Positions 25,824 to 35,873 are shown, numbered from the stretch's first letter. The stretch: 64,000 bases of DNA from Thermoanaerobacter kivui (GCF_000763575.1 NZ_CP009170.1:893501-957500), one strand, 5' to 3'. The notes: generated by a model from the letters alone, not told the origin. Made by a program: numbers and translations.

Positions 25824-28800
25824 ATGGTCGATTTTCTTATTCTCAGCACCATTGATAATACCCGGGAGCTAAGAGAAGCTATGTTAGAGATCAGGGCGGA
25901 ATATGGAGAAATTCTTTCGGTCAAAAAAATCTATTTCTCCGACTGGGAGCGGGGAAGAATTGACCCAGAAAAGGTAGAAGAAGCGGTAAAAAGCGCCCGG
26001 GTTATTCTCGTGGACATCCGGGGGCAGACAGAATTCACGGACCGACTCCGGGAATTAATAACCGGGAGCACCGCCACGGTGGTGGTTCTGGTCGGTGGTA
26101 GCCGCGATATTCTTTCTCTCACCCGGATGGGTTCTTTTTCCGGAGCCGATCTCCCCCGGCGCGAGGGGCGCTTTGACATCGAGGCTTATCTTAAAGCGAG
26201 GAAGTTTGCCGAGATTGCTAAAAAACTGGGAGCAGTTCTCCCCGTGGGCAAGCTTAAGCACATGCGCAACTGGGTGCTGGCCTGCGAATATTACGCCGAG
26301 GGCGGTAAGGAGAACCTCAAAAACCTGCTCCTTTTCTTACTGCGGGAATACTGCGGGGCAAAGGTAGAGGTCAGGCCGCCCCAAAAAATGCCCGACTGGG
26401 GGATCTGGTGGCCTCCTGATCGCCACTTTACCGACTTGAAGGCTTTTAAGACTTCTGTAGGGTGGGACGAGGGCAAGCCTGCCGTGGGTATTTTCTTTTA
26501 CGGCGGCATGCATTTTGACGACTGCACGCCGGTGGTGGAAGCGCTGGCCAAGGAATTAGGAGACGAGGTCAACCTCATCCCCGTTTTTTCCAAGGCGGAA
26601 CACAACCTCACAGCTCTCCGGGCCTGCTTCTTTGACGAAGGGCGCCCGGCGGTTGACCTCGTGGTTAACCTGCAGTATTTCCGGTTGCACGGCGGGCCTT
26701 ACGGCGGGGCGCCCGAACCCACCTACCAGTTGCTGTCTGAACTTGGCGTTCCGGTGCTGACAGGATTTCGGTCTTACACGACGGAAATAGGGGAATGGCA
26801 AAAAGAGAACCGGCTTAATCCTCTAGAAATTACCCTCGGCGTTATGTTGCCGGAGCTGGACGGCTGCATAGAGCCGGTTTACGTGGGGGGGCTCGTGTCC
26901 CTCGGGGAAGACGGGATCTTGGGTGGGGAAGTAAAGGAAGTCCAGGCCTTGCCGGAAGGAATAGAGAGGCTGGCCGGGCGAATTCGTAAATGGTTTGGGT
27001 TACGGCGCAAGCCTAACGCCGAAAAAAAGGTGCCCATCATTCTTTACGATTATCCTCCGGGAGAAGCTAAGCTGGGCAGCGCCGGCTATCTCGATGCTCT
27101 GGAAAGCCTACGGGTCTTCCTCGAAAAGCTGGCGGCTTGCGGGTACCGGGTAGAAATTCCGACAGGGGATTTGGGGGAGTTTCTATTATCCCGCGGCGTG
27201 GCGAACACACCTAAATGGCAGGTGGCTCCTCCTGGGATAGCAGTGGATGCGGCGGTTTACCGCCGGTGGTACAGTGAGCTGCCGCCAGATTTGCGGGCGC
27301 AAATCGAAAGGCACTGGGGAGAACCGCCGGGAACCGTAATGGTCAGGAATGACGAGATTCTGCTTCCCGGCGTGGTGGTAGGCAATGTTTTCATTGGCGT
27401 GCAGCCGTCGCGCGGTGTTCACGAAAATCCCGAAAAAGCTTATCACGACAAGGAGTTGCCGCCGCACCACCAGTACCTCTGTTTTTACTGGTGGTTGCAA
27501 AAAGAATTTAGGGCGGACTGCATCATCCACTGGGGAATGCACGGCACCCTGGAGTTCACCAAGGGCAAAGAGGCCCCGGTATCGCGCCGCTGCTTCCCGG
27601 ACATTCTGATTGGCGACGTTCCCCACCTCTACTATTACTGGGTGGGGAACCCCTCGGAATCCACCATCGCCAAGCGGAGAAGCTACGCGGTTACGGTTTC
27701 TCACGCCTCGCCGCCGGTGGTTGCTGCCGGCCTTTACGGCGAGTACTTGGAGCTGGAGGAACTGCTGGCTGAGTACCGGAAAGCCGAGGGCCGGGACAAG
27801 GAGACCCTTGCCGGTGCAATTAAAGAAAAAGCGCAGGTGCTCTCTATGCCTGTCGGGGATTTGGCAGAATTGGAAGTCTATCTTTACCGGATGAAGAGGC
27901 GGCTTATCCCCAAAGGTTTGCACGTTCTGGACCGGCAGCTTGAGGGAGAAGATTTGGTCAATTACTTGGCGGCTCTGGTGCGCTTTGACCGGGAAGTGCC
28001 CTCATTTTACCGGATGGTGGCCGAGAGAATGGGCTTTTCCTACGAGAGTCTCGCCCGGGAACCGGAAGCATTTGCTGCTGTTGACCGCGAAGTTCACCAG
28101 GCGATCAGGCGCTGGCTGGCGGGGGATGAGACGGCCCTGCCGCCGGAAATAGGCCAGTATCTTGCCCAAGTGAGGGAAAACATTGCCCGCTCGCAGGAAA
28201 GTGCGGGGCTCCTCTCAGTGCTGGATGGGCGCTACCTTCTTCCCAACCTGGCCGGAGATCCGGTGCGTTCGCCCGAGGTTTACCCTGTTGGCCGGAATAT
28301 GTACGAGTTCGACCCGCGGCTGATTCCCACTTCTTTGGCGCTAAAGCGCGGGGAGGAGGCAGTAAAGGCCATTTTGGAGAGATTTTACCGCACGTACGGG
28401 CGCTACCCCGAAACAGTAGGGATGGTACTGTGGGGCTTCGAGACCCTGAGTACGGGGGGCGAAACCATTGCCCAAATTTTGGCTTATCTCGGCGTGCGCC
28501 TGGTGCGGAAGGAAAGCCCCTGGTTCAAAGAACTGGAGCTTATTCCTTTGGAGGAGTTGGGCAGGCCTCGCGTCGATGTTCTGGTGACCATCTGCGGCAT
28601 TTTCCGCGACATATGTAGTCCTCAGATTGAACTGATCAACCAGGCAGTAGAACTGGCGGCCAATGCTCCGGAACCGGAAGATATGAACTTTGTCCGCAAA
28701 CACAGCTTGGAAATGGAAGCGGAACATGGTAATGTCGGCCGGGCACGAGTATTCGGGCCCCATGCTACGGAGTACGCCACGTCGATGCGGGCACTGGTGG

Positions 28801-29456
28801 AAAGCGGGGTCTGGCGGGAAGAAAAGGATCTGGTGGAAAGTTATGATAGTTCCATGTGTTACTGCTATTATCGGGGCAAGGTCGAGGAAAACCGTGCTCT
28901 CTTCGCCAGGCTTGTCTCTACAGTTGACGTGGTTTCGCAGGTAAGGCACAACACGGAGTATGAATTTACTGACCTCGACCATTACTACGAGTTTTTTGGC
29001 GGGCTTTCCCGGAGCGTGGCGGAAAAGAAGGGAGAGACCCCCGAGCAGTGGGTGGTGGACACTACAGAAGAAATCGTTGAAGTGTCCGATGTGGGCCTGG
29101 CTATTGACCGGGCGGTGAGGACGCGACTTTTCAACCCCAGGTGGATTGATGAGATGCTGAAGCATAAGTACCATGGCGCCCAAAAAATAGCCGAGCGGCT
29201 GGAATATCTAATCGGCCTTAAGGCCACCACTGGCCAGGTGAGCGAGTGGGTTTTCCGGGAGGCGCTCCACCGCTTCCTGCTGGACCAGGACATGCGCCGC
29301 CGGTTGGCGGAGAACAACCGCTTTGCCGCCCTGGAAATAGCCAGGCGTATCGCTGAAGCCATCCGCCGGGGCTACCTCAACTGCAAAGACGAAGAGTTGA
29401 CCGGATTCCAAAACGCGGTACTGGAACTGGAGGGCTGGATTGAAGAGAAGACTTGA
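25824..29456 (+). CDS. CobN/BchH-type chelatase large subunit
   Basis: 1210-residue porphyrin/corrin-binding subunit of an ATP-dependent metal chelatase (cobaltochelatase CobN or Mg-chelatase H family, normal length). Family motifs include HQYLCFYWWLQKEF, IIHWGMHGTLEFTKGKE, GNPSESTIAKRRSYA, HNTEYEFTDLDHYYEFFGGL and an N-terminal BchH-like region. TGGAGGCG precedes ATG 25824. Such enzymes need AAA+ partners (CobS/CobT or ChlI/ChlD); none is in the window. CbiM and CbiN-like genes follow, so cobalt insertion into a corrinoid is the likeliest role, with nickel or magnesium less likely. GC-rich, unlike the neighbours: laterally acquired. Confidence 0.88.
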   Translation: MVDFLILSTIDNTRELREAMLEIRAEYGEILSVKKIYFSDWERGRIDPEKVEEAVKSARVILVDIRGQTEFTDRLRELITGSTATVVVLVGGSRDILSLTRMGSFSGADLPRREGRFDIEAYLKARKFAEIAKKLGAVLPVGKLKHMRNWVLACEYYAEGGKENLKNLLLFLLREYCGAKVEVRPPQKMPDWGIWWPPDRHFTDLKAFKTSVGWDEGKPAVGIFFYGGMHFDDCTPVVEALAKELGDEVNLIPVFSKAEHNLTALRACFFDEGRPAVDLVVNLQYFRLHGGPYGGAPEPTYQLLSELGVPVLTGFRSYTTEIGEWQKENRLNPLEITLGVMLPELDGCIEPVYVGGLVSLGEDGILGGEVKEVQALPEGIERLAGRIRKWFGLRRKPNAEKKVPIILYDYPPGEAKLGSAGYLDALESLRVFLEKLAACGYRVEIPTGDLGEFLLSRGVANTPKWQVAPPGIAVDAAVYRRWYSELPPDLRAQIERHWGEPPGTVMVRNDEILLPGVVVGNVFIGVQPSRGVHENPEKAYHDKELPPHHQYLCFYWWLQKEFRADCIIHWGMHGTLEFTKGKEAPVSRRCFPDILIGDVPHLYYYWVGNPSESTIAKRRSYAVTVSHASPPVVAAGLYGEYLELEELLAEYRKAEGRDKETLAGAIKEKAQVLSMPVGDLAELEVYLYRMKRRLIPKGLHVLDRQLEGEDLVNYLAALVRFDREVPSFYRMVAERMGFSYESLAREPEAFAAVDREVHQAIRRWLAGDETALPPEIGQYLAQVRENIARSQESAGLLSVLDGRYLLPNLAGDPVRSPEVYPVGRNMYEFDPRLIPTSLALKRGEEAVKAILERFYRTYGRYPETVGMVLWGFETLSTGGETIAQILAYLGVRLVRKESPWFKELELIPLEELGRPRVDVLVTICGIFRDICSPQIELINQAVELAANAPEPEDMNFVRKHSLEMEAEHGNVGRARVFGPHATEYATSMRALVESGVWREEKDLVESYDSSMCYCYYRGKVEENRALFARLVSTVDVVSQVRHNTEYEFTDLDHYYEFFGGLSRSVAEKKGETPEQWVVDTTEEIVEVSDVGLAIDRAVRTRLFNPRWIDEMLKHKYHGAQKIAERLEYLIGLKATTGQVSEWVFREALHRFLLDQDMRRRLAENNRFAALEIARRIAEAIRRGYLNCKDEELTGFQNAVLELEGWIEEKT

Positions 29457-29569
29457 GGAGGTCGGACTTATGCGTTACGTGTATCCTTGGAGGTTCCTAC
29501 ATGTACAGGCTGAGGCGTTCATTTTTATTTCCTCGGCCTCACACAAATCCTAAAAAGGGGGCGATTTTA

Positions 29570-30226
29570 GTGCATATTCCCGATGGCTTTTTAGATCCTA
29601 AAGTTTGGATGGGTGCTAGCGCAGTAAGCGCCGGAGCGCTGGCCAGAGCGTTGGTCCAAACCAAAAAGACCCTGGAGGAACGCCAGGTGCCACTGCTGGG
29701 TATCACGGGTGCATTTATATTTGCCGCACAAATGTTCAACTTTCCAGTGGCCGGAGGCACTTCAGGTCATCTCATAGGAGCTGCTTTGGCAGTTGTGCTG
29801 CTGGGGCCATGGAGTGCCACGTTGATACTCACCGCAGTCCTGGTAATCCAGATGCTCTTCTTTTATGACGGCGGCCTAACTGCCCTGGGGGCCAATGTAC
29901 TGAACATGGCCGTTATTGCGCCGTGGGTAGCTTACGGTACCTATCGCTTGTTCGTAGGCCTTTTCAGGGGAAATATCGGCCGTGTAGCGGCTATTTTCGT
30001 GGCTTCCTGGCTTTCGGTGATGGCTGGGGCTATGGCTTGCAGTTTAGAGCTTGCTCTTTCCGGCACGGTGCCCTTGAGAATAGTTTTGCCGGACATGATG
30101 GGATGGCATGCTCTCATTGGTATCGGCGAGGGTCTAATTACTACAGTTGTAGTTAGTTTTGTGCCTTGGGCTCGGGGCTTAGAGTATTTCGGACAGAAAT
30201 GTCTTGTGGAGGGTGAGAGGAGATGA
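29570..30226 (+). CDS. cbiM: CbiM, membrane component of an ECF-type cobalt transporter
   Basis: 218 residues, about six to seven membrane segments. The mature protein must begin Met-His-Ile-Pro-Asp-Gly, because the N-terminal amine and His2 bind the metal. I therefore place the start at GTG 29570, with AAAAAGGGGG upstream, rather than 39 codons earlier. Further conserved stretches are FNFPVAGGTSGHLIG and FFYDGGLTALGANV. Substrate Co2+ or Ni2+. It overlaps the CbiN-like gene by four bases. Confidence 0.92.
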   Translation: MHIPDGFLDPKVWMGASAVSAGALARALVQTKKTLEERQVPLLGITGAFIFAAQMFNFPVAGGTSGHLIGAALAVVLLGPWSATLILTAVLVIQMLFFYDGGLTALGANVLNMAVIAPWVAYGTYRLFVGLFRGNIGRVAAIFVASWLSVMAGAMACSLELALSGTVPLRIVLPDMMGWHALIGIGEGLITTVVVSFVPWARGLEYFGQKCLVEGERR

Positions 30227-30561
30227 AGAAGAATTTATTCTGGGGATTTTTGATTGCCTTGGTCGTGGCGGCATTTCTTTCCCCCTTTGCTTCTCCTTAC
30301 CCTGACGGGTTGGAGCGTGTAGCCAAAGATAAGGGCTTTCTGGATTTGGCCGAGGGCAAAGAACTGATTCACGCCTTTATGCCCGACTACCAATTCCCGG
30401 GGATCCCCCATAAAGGCCTGGCCACATCCATTGCTGGTATAATTGGCACACTTTTGGTTTTCGGGGCTGTGTACTTACTGGGAAGGGTTTTATCAAAAAC
30501 CCGGCGGGGATCCTCCTCCGGCAGTGAAAAGATGAGAGGCGATATTGATTTTGGGGATTGA
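30223..30561 (+). CDS. CbiN-like PDGLE-domain transport subunit
   Basis: 112 residues. It has an N-terminal membrane segment (about 5-25), the signature SPYPDGLERVAKDKGF right after it, and a second membrane segment (about 68-88). PDGLE proteins accompany CbiM as the small CbiN-type subunit of cobalt/nickel ECF transporters. It overlaps cbiM by ATGA. The energising CbiQ and CbiO genes do not follow, so the M-N pair either borrows a host ECF module or transports slowly alone. Confidence 0.85.
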   Translation: MKKNLFWGFLIALVVAAFLSPFASPYPDGLERVAKDKGFLDLAEGKELIHAFMPDYQFPGIPHKGLATSIAGIIGTLLVFGAVYLLGRVLSKTRRGSSSGSEKMRGDIDFGD

Positions 30562-30632
30562 TGTGTGTGTGCTTCCGCCTGGGATGCAGGCCTGAAGCTG
30601 GCTGCAATGAAAGTGCTGCTGCCAACGACCTG

Positions 30633-30660
30633 CCCGGCAAAGCTCTTGCCGGGTTGGCTT
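30633..30660 (+). terminator. Terminator-like hairpin after the CbiN-like gene
   Basis: CCCGGCAA-AGCTC-TTGCCGGG, an 8-bp GC-rich stem followed by GTTGGCTT (weak T tract). It probably ends the chelatase/transport transcript before the HD-GYP gene. Confidence 0.5.
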
Positions 30661-30743
30661 GGCTGCTGGTGTGAAAACCAGCTCTCTAACCTATATAAGA
30701 GGAGTCTTTGTGTCCTTATTTTTTGGGATGGAGGGAAGCTTTA

Positions 30744-31370
30744 ATGATAAATAAGCGGTGGGGGGCTTTGGCGGTCGATGAAAATGTTTTATATCCACGA
30801 GCTTACTCCTTTTTAGAGCGCTTTTTCCCCGAACTTGTTAGTTTCCAAGAATTACTAATGCACAGTGTGCGTACAGCAAAGTATGCCTTTCAATTAAGTT
30901 GCTTTCTTGGGCTCGGCGACCCCCAACTCCTTTTTTGGGCTGGTGCCTTGCATGACGTGGGTAAGCTGATGGTACCCCGTCATATTTTGGAAAACCCCGG
31001 CCCTTTATTAGAAAACCAATGGAAAATAATGATGCAGCATCCTTTGTGGAGTTTTAAACTGGTGGAAACAAGGTGCCGCGGTACCCGGTGCCTGAAGGGT
31101 ATTCTGGTCGCAATCAAAGCGCATCACGAGGCCTGGGATGGCACGGGCTATCCTGCGGGCCTGAAAGGTAGCGACATTCCCCTGGAGGCGAGAATTTTGG
31201 CCCTAGCTGATGTGTTTGATGCTCTAACTTCTCCACGGCCCTACCGTCCTCCTTTGAGTCTAGGAGAAGCTCGTAAGGTGATGACGGAAATGGTGGGTAA
31301 AAAGCTGGATCCCTACTTATTCCAAAAAGCACATATTTCCCTGCTTTCTTTTAAGGAGGAAAAAGGTTGA
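30744..31370 (+). CDS. HD-GYP domain protein, probable c-di-GMP phosphodiesterase
   Basis: 208 residues, essentially a lone HD-GYP domain. Metal-binding HD pair His70-Asp71 in ALHDVGKLMVP, then HHEAWDGTGYPAGLKG (the GYP signature) and LADVFDALTSPRPYR. It would hydrolyse cyclic di-GMP to pGpG/GMP. ATG 30744 has GGAGGG upstream. It overlaps the downstream GGDEF gene by one base, giving a coupled synthesis/degradation pair. No sensory domain of its own. Same GC-rich composition as the chelatase block. Confidence 0.88.
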   Translation: MINKRWGALAVDENVLYPRAYSFLERFFPELVSFQELLMHSVRTAKYAFQLSCFLGLGDPQLLFWAGALHDVGKLMVPRHILENPGPLLENQWKIMMQHPLWSFKLVETRCRGTRCLKGILVAIKAHHEAWDGTGYPAGLKGSDIPLEARILALADVFDALTSPRPYRPPLSLGEARKVMTEMVGKKLDPYLFQKAHISLLSFKEEKG

Positions 31371-32800
31371 TGTGGGGGAACAAGAGAAGGCGTAGTATAA
31401 TCCAACTATTCACCTTATGGTTTTTTGTCCTTGCTCTAGTTCCCACTCTACTGGTTATCTATGCTACCGCCAAGTACCTTACCTTACAAACCGTTGCTTG
31501 GGCAAATAGATACCTGACCCAGATAGCTTTTGACGAGAGCCGGGATATTTCTCTTTCCCTAAAGAACATCCTAGGAGAAGATGAATTTTTCTTCTCTTTC
31601 CAGGGGGACATGATTATAGCTACTAAAGATGGGTTGGCAAAAAGGATAGACTTGGCTCAGCTTGCGCCGTTGCTTCCTGTGGAACCTGAGCCCGAGCAAA
31701 TTTTTGCTCCCAAGTTTCTTTTTGGGTTTGGTTACCAGCCCAAACTGCGGCTTAGGGAAAAGCCCGCCATTTACCTAGAGGATAGTAATGGTTCTACTCT
31801 TCATTTGGCCGGGGAAGAAGAGGAACTCCTGTCCAGGGAGGGGTTGTTACTTAAGGCCTTTGGGTTAAAAGAAAACCTTGAGGTTAGCGTGCCGGTACCA
31901 GGAACCAATCTTAAGGTAAACGTTCGGGCTTCAGTGGGAGGATTTCTGAAAGAACCTTTGCAACAATTATGTGTTCCTCTAGGAGGTACATTTATCCTGG
32001 TGATATTGCTATCGACCCTTCTTTATCCCCTGGCTGCGGCGCAAATAGTATATCCCTTGAAAAACCTGGCTGACCGCTTGTCTTGCTTCGACCCGGCAAA
32101 AAAAGAAAATAGTTTTTCAAGCAAAATTTACCAGACCAGCGAATTGGCCGAGATTGCCTCTTCATTTGATAGAATGGCTTTGCGGGTACGAGAAACTATG
32201 TCTGAATTAGAACAGAAAGTAAAAGAACTAGAGGAGAAGAATAAACTCCTTGACCAGGCTCAGCGGCGGCTGGAATGGCTGGCTAGCTATGATCCCCTTA
32301 CAGGTGTTTTAAACCGCAGGTCTTTTATGGAGCGGTGTTTGTATTTGCTCAAGGAAGAAGAGGGAGAATTTCCTTATGTGGCTACTTTGATGATGGACGT
32401 GGATAATTTCAAAACCATAAATGATACATACGGACATCCAGTGGGTGATATGGTTCTGAAAAAGGTAGGAGAATTGTTGAGGCAGCAGGTTAGGAAGGAT
32501 GATCTTGTAGGACGGTACGGTGGTGATGAATTTGTCCTATTCTTTCTCATTAATCAAGTGGAAGAATTTAATGCTCTTGCCCAGCGTATTTTTGCTTCTC
32601 TTTGCTCTGCGTTAGCTTCTATGTCAGAATTAAAAATGACTGTTTCCGTCAGCATGGGTGGAGCAATTGCCAGACGCTTTTTGATTGAGAAGGGATCTGA
32701 TCTTGAGCAGCTTATTGACCTTTCTGACCAGCTTCTTTTAGAAAGCAAGCGCCAGGGGAAAAAGACGGTTAAAACACAATATGTGGAAAAATTACCCTAA
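31370..32800 (+). CDS. Membrane-bound GGDEF diguanylate cyclase
   Basis: 476 residues. A membrane segment (about 12-35), an extracytoplasmic region, a second membrane segment (about 200-222), a HAMP-like stretch and a coiled coil (about 280-305) precede a C-terminal GGDEF domain. The active-site GGDEF is at about 384-388 in GRYGGDEFVLF. Arg-Lys-Asp-Asp five residues before it matches the RxxD product-inhibition site. It would make c-di-GMP in response to an outside signal. Start ATG 31370 overlaps the HD-GYP stop (TGATG). Confidence 0.9.
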   Translation: MWGNKRRRSIIQLFTLWFFVLALVPTLLVIYATAKYLTLQTVAWANRYLTQIAFDESRDISLSLKNILGEDEFFFSFQGDMIIATKDGLAKRIDLAQLAPLLPVEPEPEQIFAPKFLFGFGYQPKLRLREKPAIYLEDSNGSTLHLAGEEEELLSREGLLLKAFGLKENLEVSVPVPGTNLKVNVRASVGGFLKEPLQQLCVPLGGTFILVILLSTLLYPLAAAQIVYPLKNLADRLSCFDPAKKENSFSSKIYQTSELAEIASSFDRMALRVRETMSELEQKVKELEEKNKLLDQAQRRLEWLASYDPLTGVLNRRSFMERCLYLLKEEEGEFPYVATLMMDVDNFKTINDTYGHPVGDMVLKKVGELLRQQVRKDDLVGRYGGDEFVLFFLINQVEEFNALAQRIFASLCSALASMSELKMTVSVSMGGAIARRFLIEKGSDLEQLIDLSDQLLLESKRQGKKTVKTQYVEKLP

Positions 32801-33051
32801 ATACGTATAGAAGAGCAACTTAATAAACCTCCGTGAGATTTTATCCAAAATCCAAAAAGAGGCCATCACTGTTATTCTAAAAGAGGTGCCGGTTGAATTT
32901 GATAACTTCCAGCAGACTCCGCGGGGGTTTCAGGGGGGTCAAGTCCAAATTTTTGTGTAAAATTCCTTTTGGTTAGAACCGGGCGTTTCAATCACCACCG
33001 GTTGGCTTATTACCTATTAAATCTTGACACGAACTAAGGTGATATTGCTAA
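32801..33051. mobile_element. IS-end remnants at the right border of the GC-rich block
   Basis: There is no gene here. At 32955 GTGTAAAATTCCTTTTGGTTA resembles the ISLre2-type left end of the 5.6 and 19.9 kb copies. At 33009-33030 TTACCTATTAAATCTTGACAC matches their right end except at two or three bases. The 76-bp unit between them is a solo or highly deleted element. GGTCAAGTCCAAATTTTTGTG just before it may be the end of another IS. The stretch 32850-32935 looks like a degraded coding fragment I cannot assign. Confidence 0.45.
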
Positions 33052-33080
33052 TTGACTTTTGGTTTAAATGATAGTATAAT
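33052..33080 (+). promoter_or_regulatory. Promoter of the manganese riboswitch / P-type ATPase
   Basis: TTGACT (33052-33057), 17-base spacer, TATAAT (33075-33080); transcription would start right at the aptamer. Confidence 0.7.
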
Positions 33081-33087
33081 TTCTTCA

Positions 33088-33172
33088 GTAAAGGGGAGTA
33101 ACTCCAAGTCAATCAGTCGTCATGACGGCTTTGCCCGGCTGATTGAGCAAAAAATGCGAGTGAGACCTTTAC
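33088..33172 (+). promoter_or_regulatory. yybP-ykoY (Mn2+) riboswitch aptamer
   Basis: The closing stem GTAAAGG...CCTTTAC holds the hallmark loops GGGGAGTAACTCC and GAGTGAGACC of the yybP-ykoY family. The arm TCAATCAGTCGTCATGACGGCTT lies between them. The family binds Mn2+ and controls metal-export genes, here a P-type ATPase 66 bases further on. Confidence 0.9.
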
Positions 33173-33210
33173 TTTGTGGGATACTACAAAGTAAGGGTCT
33201 ATTTTATTTT
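33163..33210 (+). terminator. Riboswitch expression-platform terminator
   Basis: AGACCTTTACTTTGT pairs with ACAAAGTAAGGGTCT, followed by ATTTTATTTT. The 5' arm reuses the 3' strand of the aptamer closing stem (ACCTTTAC), so metal binding should prevent terminator formation and turn the gene on. Confidence 0.8.
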
Positions 33211-33237
33211 GCAAAAATTTTTAAAGGAGGGCTGCTA

Positions 33238-35850
33238 ATGAAAAGATATTGGAATATGGATGTAGAAGAGATAAAAAAAGAATTAGAAACTGATGATAAA
33301 AATGGATTGACACAAGAGCAAGCTAATGAAAGGTTATTAAAATATGGTAAAAACGCTTTAAAAGAAAAGAAAAAGAAATCAATATTTTCATTATTTCTTG
33401 AACAGTTTAAAGATTATATGGTGTTAATTCTTATTATTGCCTCAATTATATCTTTTTTTCTCGGAGAAACAACGGATGCTGTTATAATATTAGCTATAGT
33501 AATTTTAAATGCATTATTAGGAACGATTCAGGAAAACAAAGCTGAGAAGTCTCTTGAAGCTCTTAAGAAATTGTCTCAACCTCTTGCAAAAGTAATAAGA
33601 GATGGAAAAGTAATGGAAGTTGAAGCATCTTCTCTTGTAATAGGAGACGTAGTATTAATAGAAGCAGGAAATATTATACCTGCAGATGGAAGATTGGTGG
33701 AGGCTAAAAACCTTAAAGTAGATGAATCAGTATTAACTGGTGAATCAGTACCTGTTGAAAAAGTTGATACAGTAATAGAAAAAGAGGATATACCTTTGGG
33801 TGATAGATTTAATTTAGTTTACATGGGAACTACTGTTACTTACGGTAGAGGAAAATTTATTGTAACTGCTACAGGTATGGATACCGAAATGGGGAAAGTA
33901 GCCGGTTTGATAGAAGACGAAAGGGATGTCAAAACGCCACTTCAATTAAAACTTGAGGAATTGAGCAAATATTTAGGAACGGCTGCCATACTCATAAGCG
34001 CAATAATATTTGCAATAGGAGTACTTCAAAAAAGACCAGCATTTGATATGTTTATGACGGCTGTAAGCCTTGCTGTTGCAGCGATTCCTGAGGGACTTCC
34101 TGCTATTATAACTGTTACGCTTGCACTTGGCGTACAAAAGATGATTAAGAAAAATGCGATAATAAGGAAACTTCCGGCTGTAGAAACGCTTGGCAGTACA
34201 AGTGTTATTTGTTCTGACAAAACAGGAACCCTTACACAGAACAAGATGACAGTTGTGAAACTTTATATTAACGATAGAAAAGTGAATGTTAAAGAAGATG
34301 AAGTAAAACAGGAGGACTATTTCCTTTTAAAAAATGCTGCATTATGTACTGATGCTTTTATAGATGAAACAGGAAAAGGAATTGGCGATCCTACGGAAGT
34401 TGCGATTGTTAACCTGCTAAATGATGTGGTAGGCCTAAAAAAAGCCGATATAGAAAAAGAATTTCCAAGAATTGCAGAAATTCCCTTTGATTCGGATAGA
34501 AAAATGATGTCAACAATACATATTATGGATAAAGGGGACTTTAGATTAATTACCAAAGGAGCGCCTGATAATATCATAAAAAGGTGTAAATATATTTTGA
34601 AAGAAAATAAGATTTTACCCTTTGATGAAATAGAAAAGAATAAGTTAAGTTCTATCAACGAAGAAATGGGAAAAGAAGCTTTAAGAGTTATTGCAGTTGC
34701 TTATAAAGATATCAAAGAAATACCTAAAAATTTGAGCAGCGATGAAATGGAAAAAGATTTGATATTTATAGGGCTTATTGGCATGATAGATCCGCCGCGA
34801 ATCGAGGCCAAACATTCAGTTGAAATATGTAAAAAAGCAGGAATAAAACCTGTTATGATAACAGGTGATCACAAGATAACGGCTTCTGCGATAGCACGGG
34901 AGCTTGGAATTCTTGAGGATAATGATGAAGCAGTAACAGGCGAAGACCTTGACAGAATCTCTGATGAAGAATTAAAGGAAAGGATAAAAAGAATATCTGT
35001 TTTTGCAAGGGTATCTCCTGAGCACAAGATGAGAATTGTAAAAGCGTGGCAAAAAAACGGTGCTGTGGTAGCAATGACAGGCGATGGTGTAAATGATGCA
35101 CCTGCCCTCAAACAGGCGGATATTGGAGTTGCAATGGGTATAACTGGTACCGATGTGGCAAAAGAAGCAGCAGATATGGTTTTAACTGATGACAATTTTG
35201 CGACAATAGTTGCAGCAATAGAAGAAGGCAGGACCATATTTACAAACATAAAAAAAGCTATCCATTATTTATTAACCTGTAATTTAGGCGAAATAGTTGT
35301 ACTGTTTATTGCTACAATATTAGGCATGCCGATGCCTTTAAAACCCATACATATACTATGGGTGAACCTTATAACTGATAGCCTGCCAGCTCTTGCTCTT
35401 GGATTTGAACCGCCGGAAAAAGATATAATGGAGAAAAAACCTAGACAAAAAGGAGAAAGTATTTTTGCAGGAGGATTGGCCTATAGAATACCGCTTGAAG
35501 GTATGTTAATTGGATTGGTTACATTAATTGCTTTTATAATAGGACTTAAGCAAAATATAGAGACTGCAAGAACAATGGCTTTTGCAGTGTTGACTTTATC
35601 GCAGCTTGCTCAAGCTTTAAATGTAAGGTCGGACAAATCCCTTTTTAAGATAGGATTATTTACAAACAAATATATGGTTTTTGCTTTGATAGTGGCGATT
35701 TTGTTACAAGTTATTCTAATTGTAACTCCTTTAAACACTATATTTGGACTTAGAAATATTAATATTTATGACTGGGATATAATCGTTGCAATGTCAGTTA
35801 CACCCTTTTTGGCGATGGAGATAGTGAAATTTTTTAAAAATAAAAGGTAG
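33238..35850 (+). CDS. P-type cation-transporting ATPase (type II, Ca2+/Mn2+)
   Basis: 870 residues: N-terminal cation ATPase domain, TGES actuator motif ([10 protein letters not shown]), phosphorylation site Asp327 in [27 protein letters not shown] in membrane segment 4, hinge [20 protein letters not shown] and the C-terminal membrane block. Closest to PMR1/LMCA-type calcium pumps. The Mn2+ riboswitch in front argues that manganese export is at least part of its job. ATG 33238 with AAAGGAGG upstream is the real start; the in-frame TTG at 33052 lies in the promoter and riboswitch. Confidence 0.92.
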   Translation: MKRYWNMDVEEIKKELETDDKNGLTQEQANERLLKYGKNALKEKKKKSIFSLFLEQFKDYMVLILIIASIISFFLGETTDAVIILAIVILNALLGTIQENKAEKSLEALKKLSQPLAKVIRDGKVMEVEASSLVIGDVVLIEAGNIIPADGRLVEAKNLKVDESVLTGESVPVEKVDTVIEKEDIPLGDRFNLVYMGTTVTYGRGKFIVTATGMDTEMGKVAGLIEDERDVKTPLQLKLEELSKYLGTAAILISAIIFAIGVLQKRPAFDMFMTAVSLAVAAIPEGLPAIITVTLALGVQKMIKKNAIIRKLPAVETLGSTSVICSDKTGTLTQNKMTVVKLYINDRKVNVKEDEVKQEDYFLLKNAALCTDAFIDETGKGIGDPTEVAIVNLLNDVVGLKKADIEKEFPRIAEIPFDSDRKMMSTIHIMDKGDFRLITKGAPDNIIKRCKYILKENKILPFDEIEKNKLSSINEEMGKEALRVIAVAYKDIKEIPKNLSSDEMEKDLIFIGLIGMIDPPRIEAKHSVEICKKAGIKPVMITGDHKITASAIARELGILEDNDEAVTGEDLDRISDEELKERIKRISVFARVSPEHKMRIVKAWQKNGAVVAMTGDGVNDAPALKQADIGVAMGITGTDVAKEAADMVLTDDNFATIVAAIEEGRTIFTNIKKAIHYLLTCNLGEIVVLFIATILGMPMPLKPIHILWVNLITDSLPALALGFEPPEKDIMEKKPRQKGESIFAGGLAYRIPLEGMLIGLVTLIAFIIGLKQNIETARTMAFAVLTLSQLAQALNVRSDKSLFKIGLFTNKYMVFALIVAILLQVILIVTPLNTIFGLRNINIYDWDIIVAMSVTPFLAMEIVKFFKNKR

Positions 35851-35873
35851 GATTCCTTTATTTCAGTCCCAAG

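Noticed and set aside
27186-29183. Long minus-strand open frames (245 and 280 codons) opposite the chelatase gene
   Set aside because: Long antisense frames are expected in GC-rich coding DNA. They have no ribosome site or recognisable family, and the plus-strand gene is certain.
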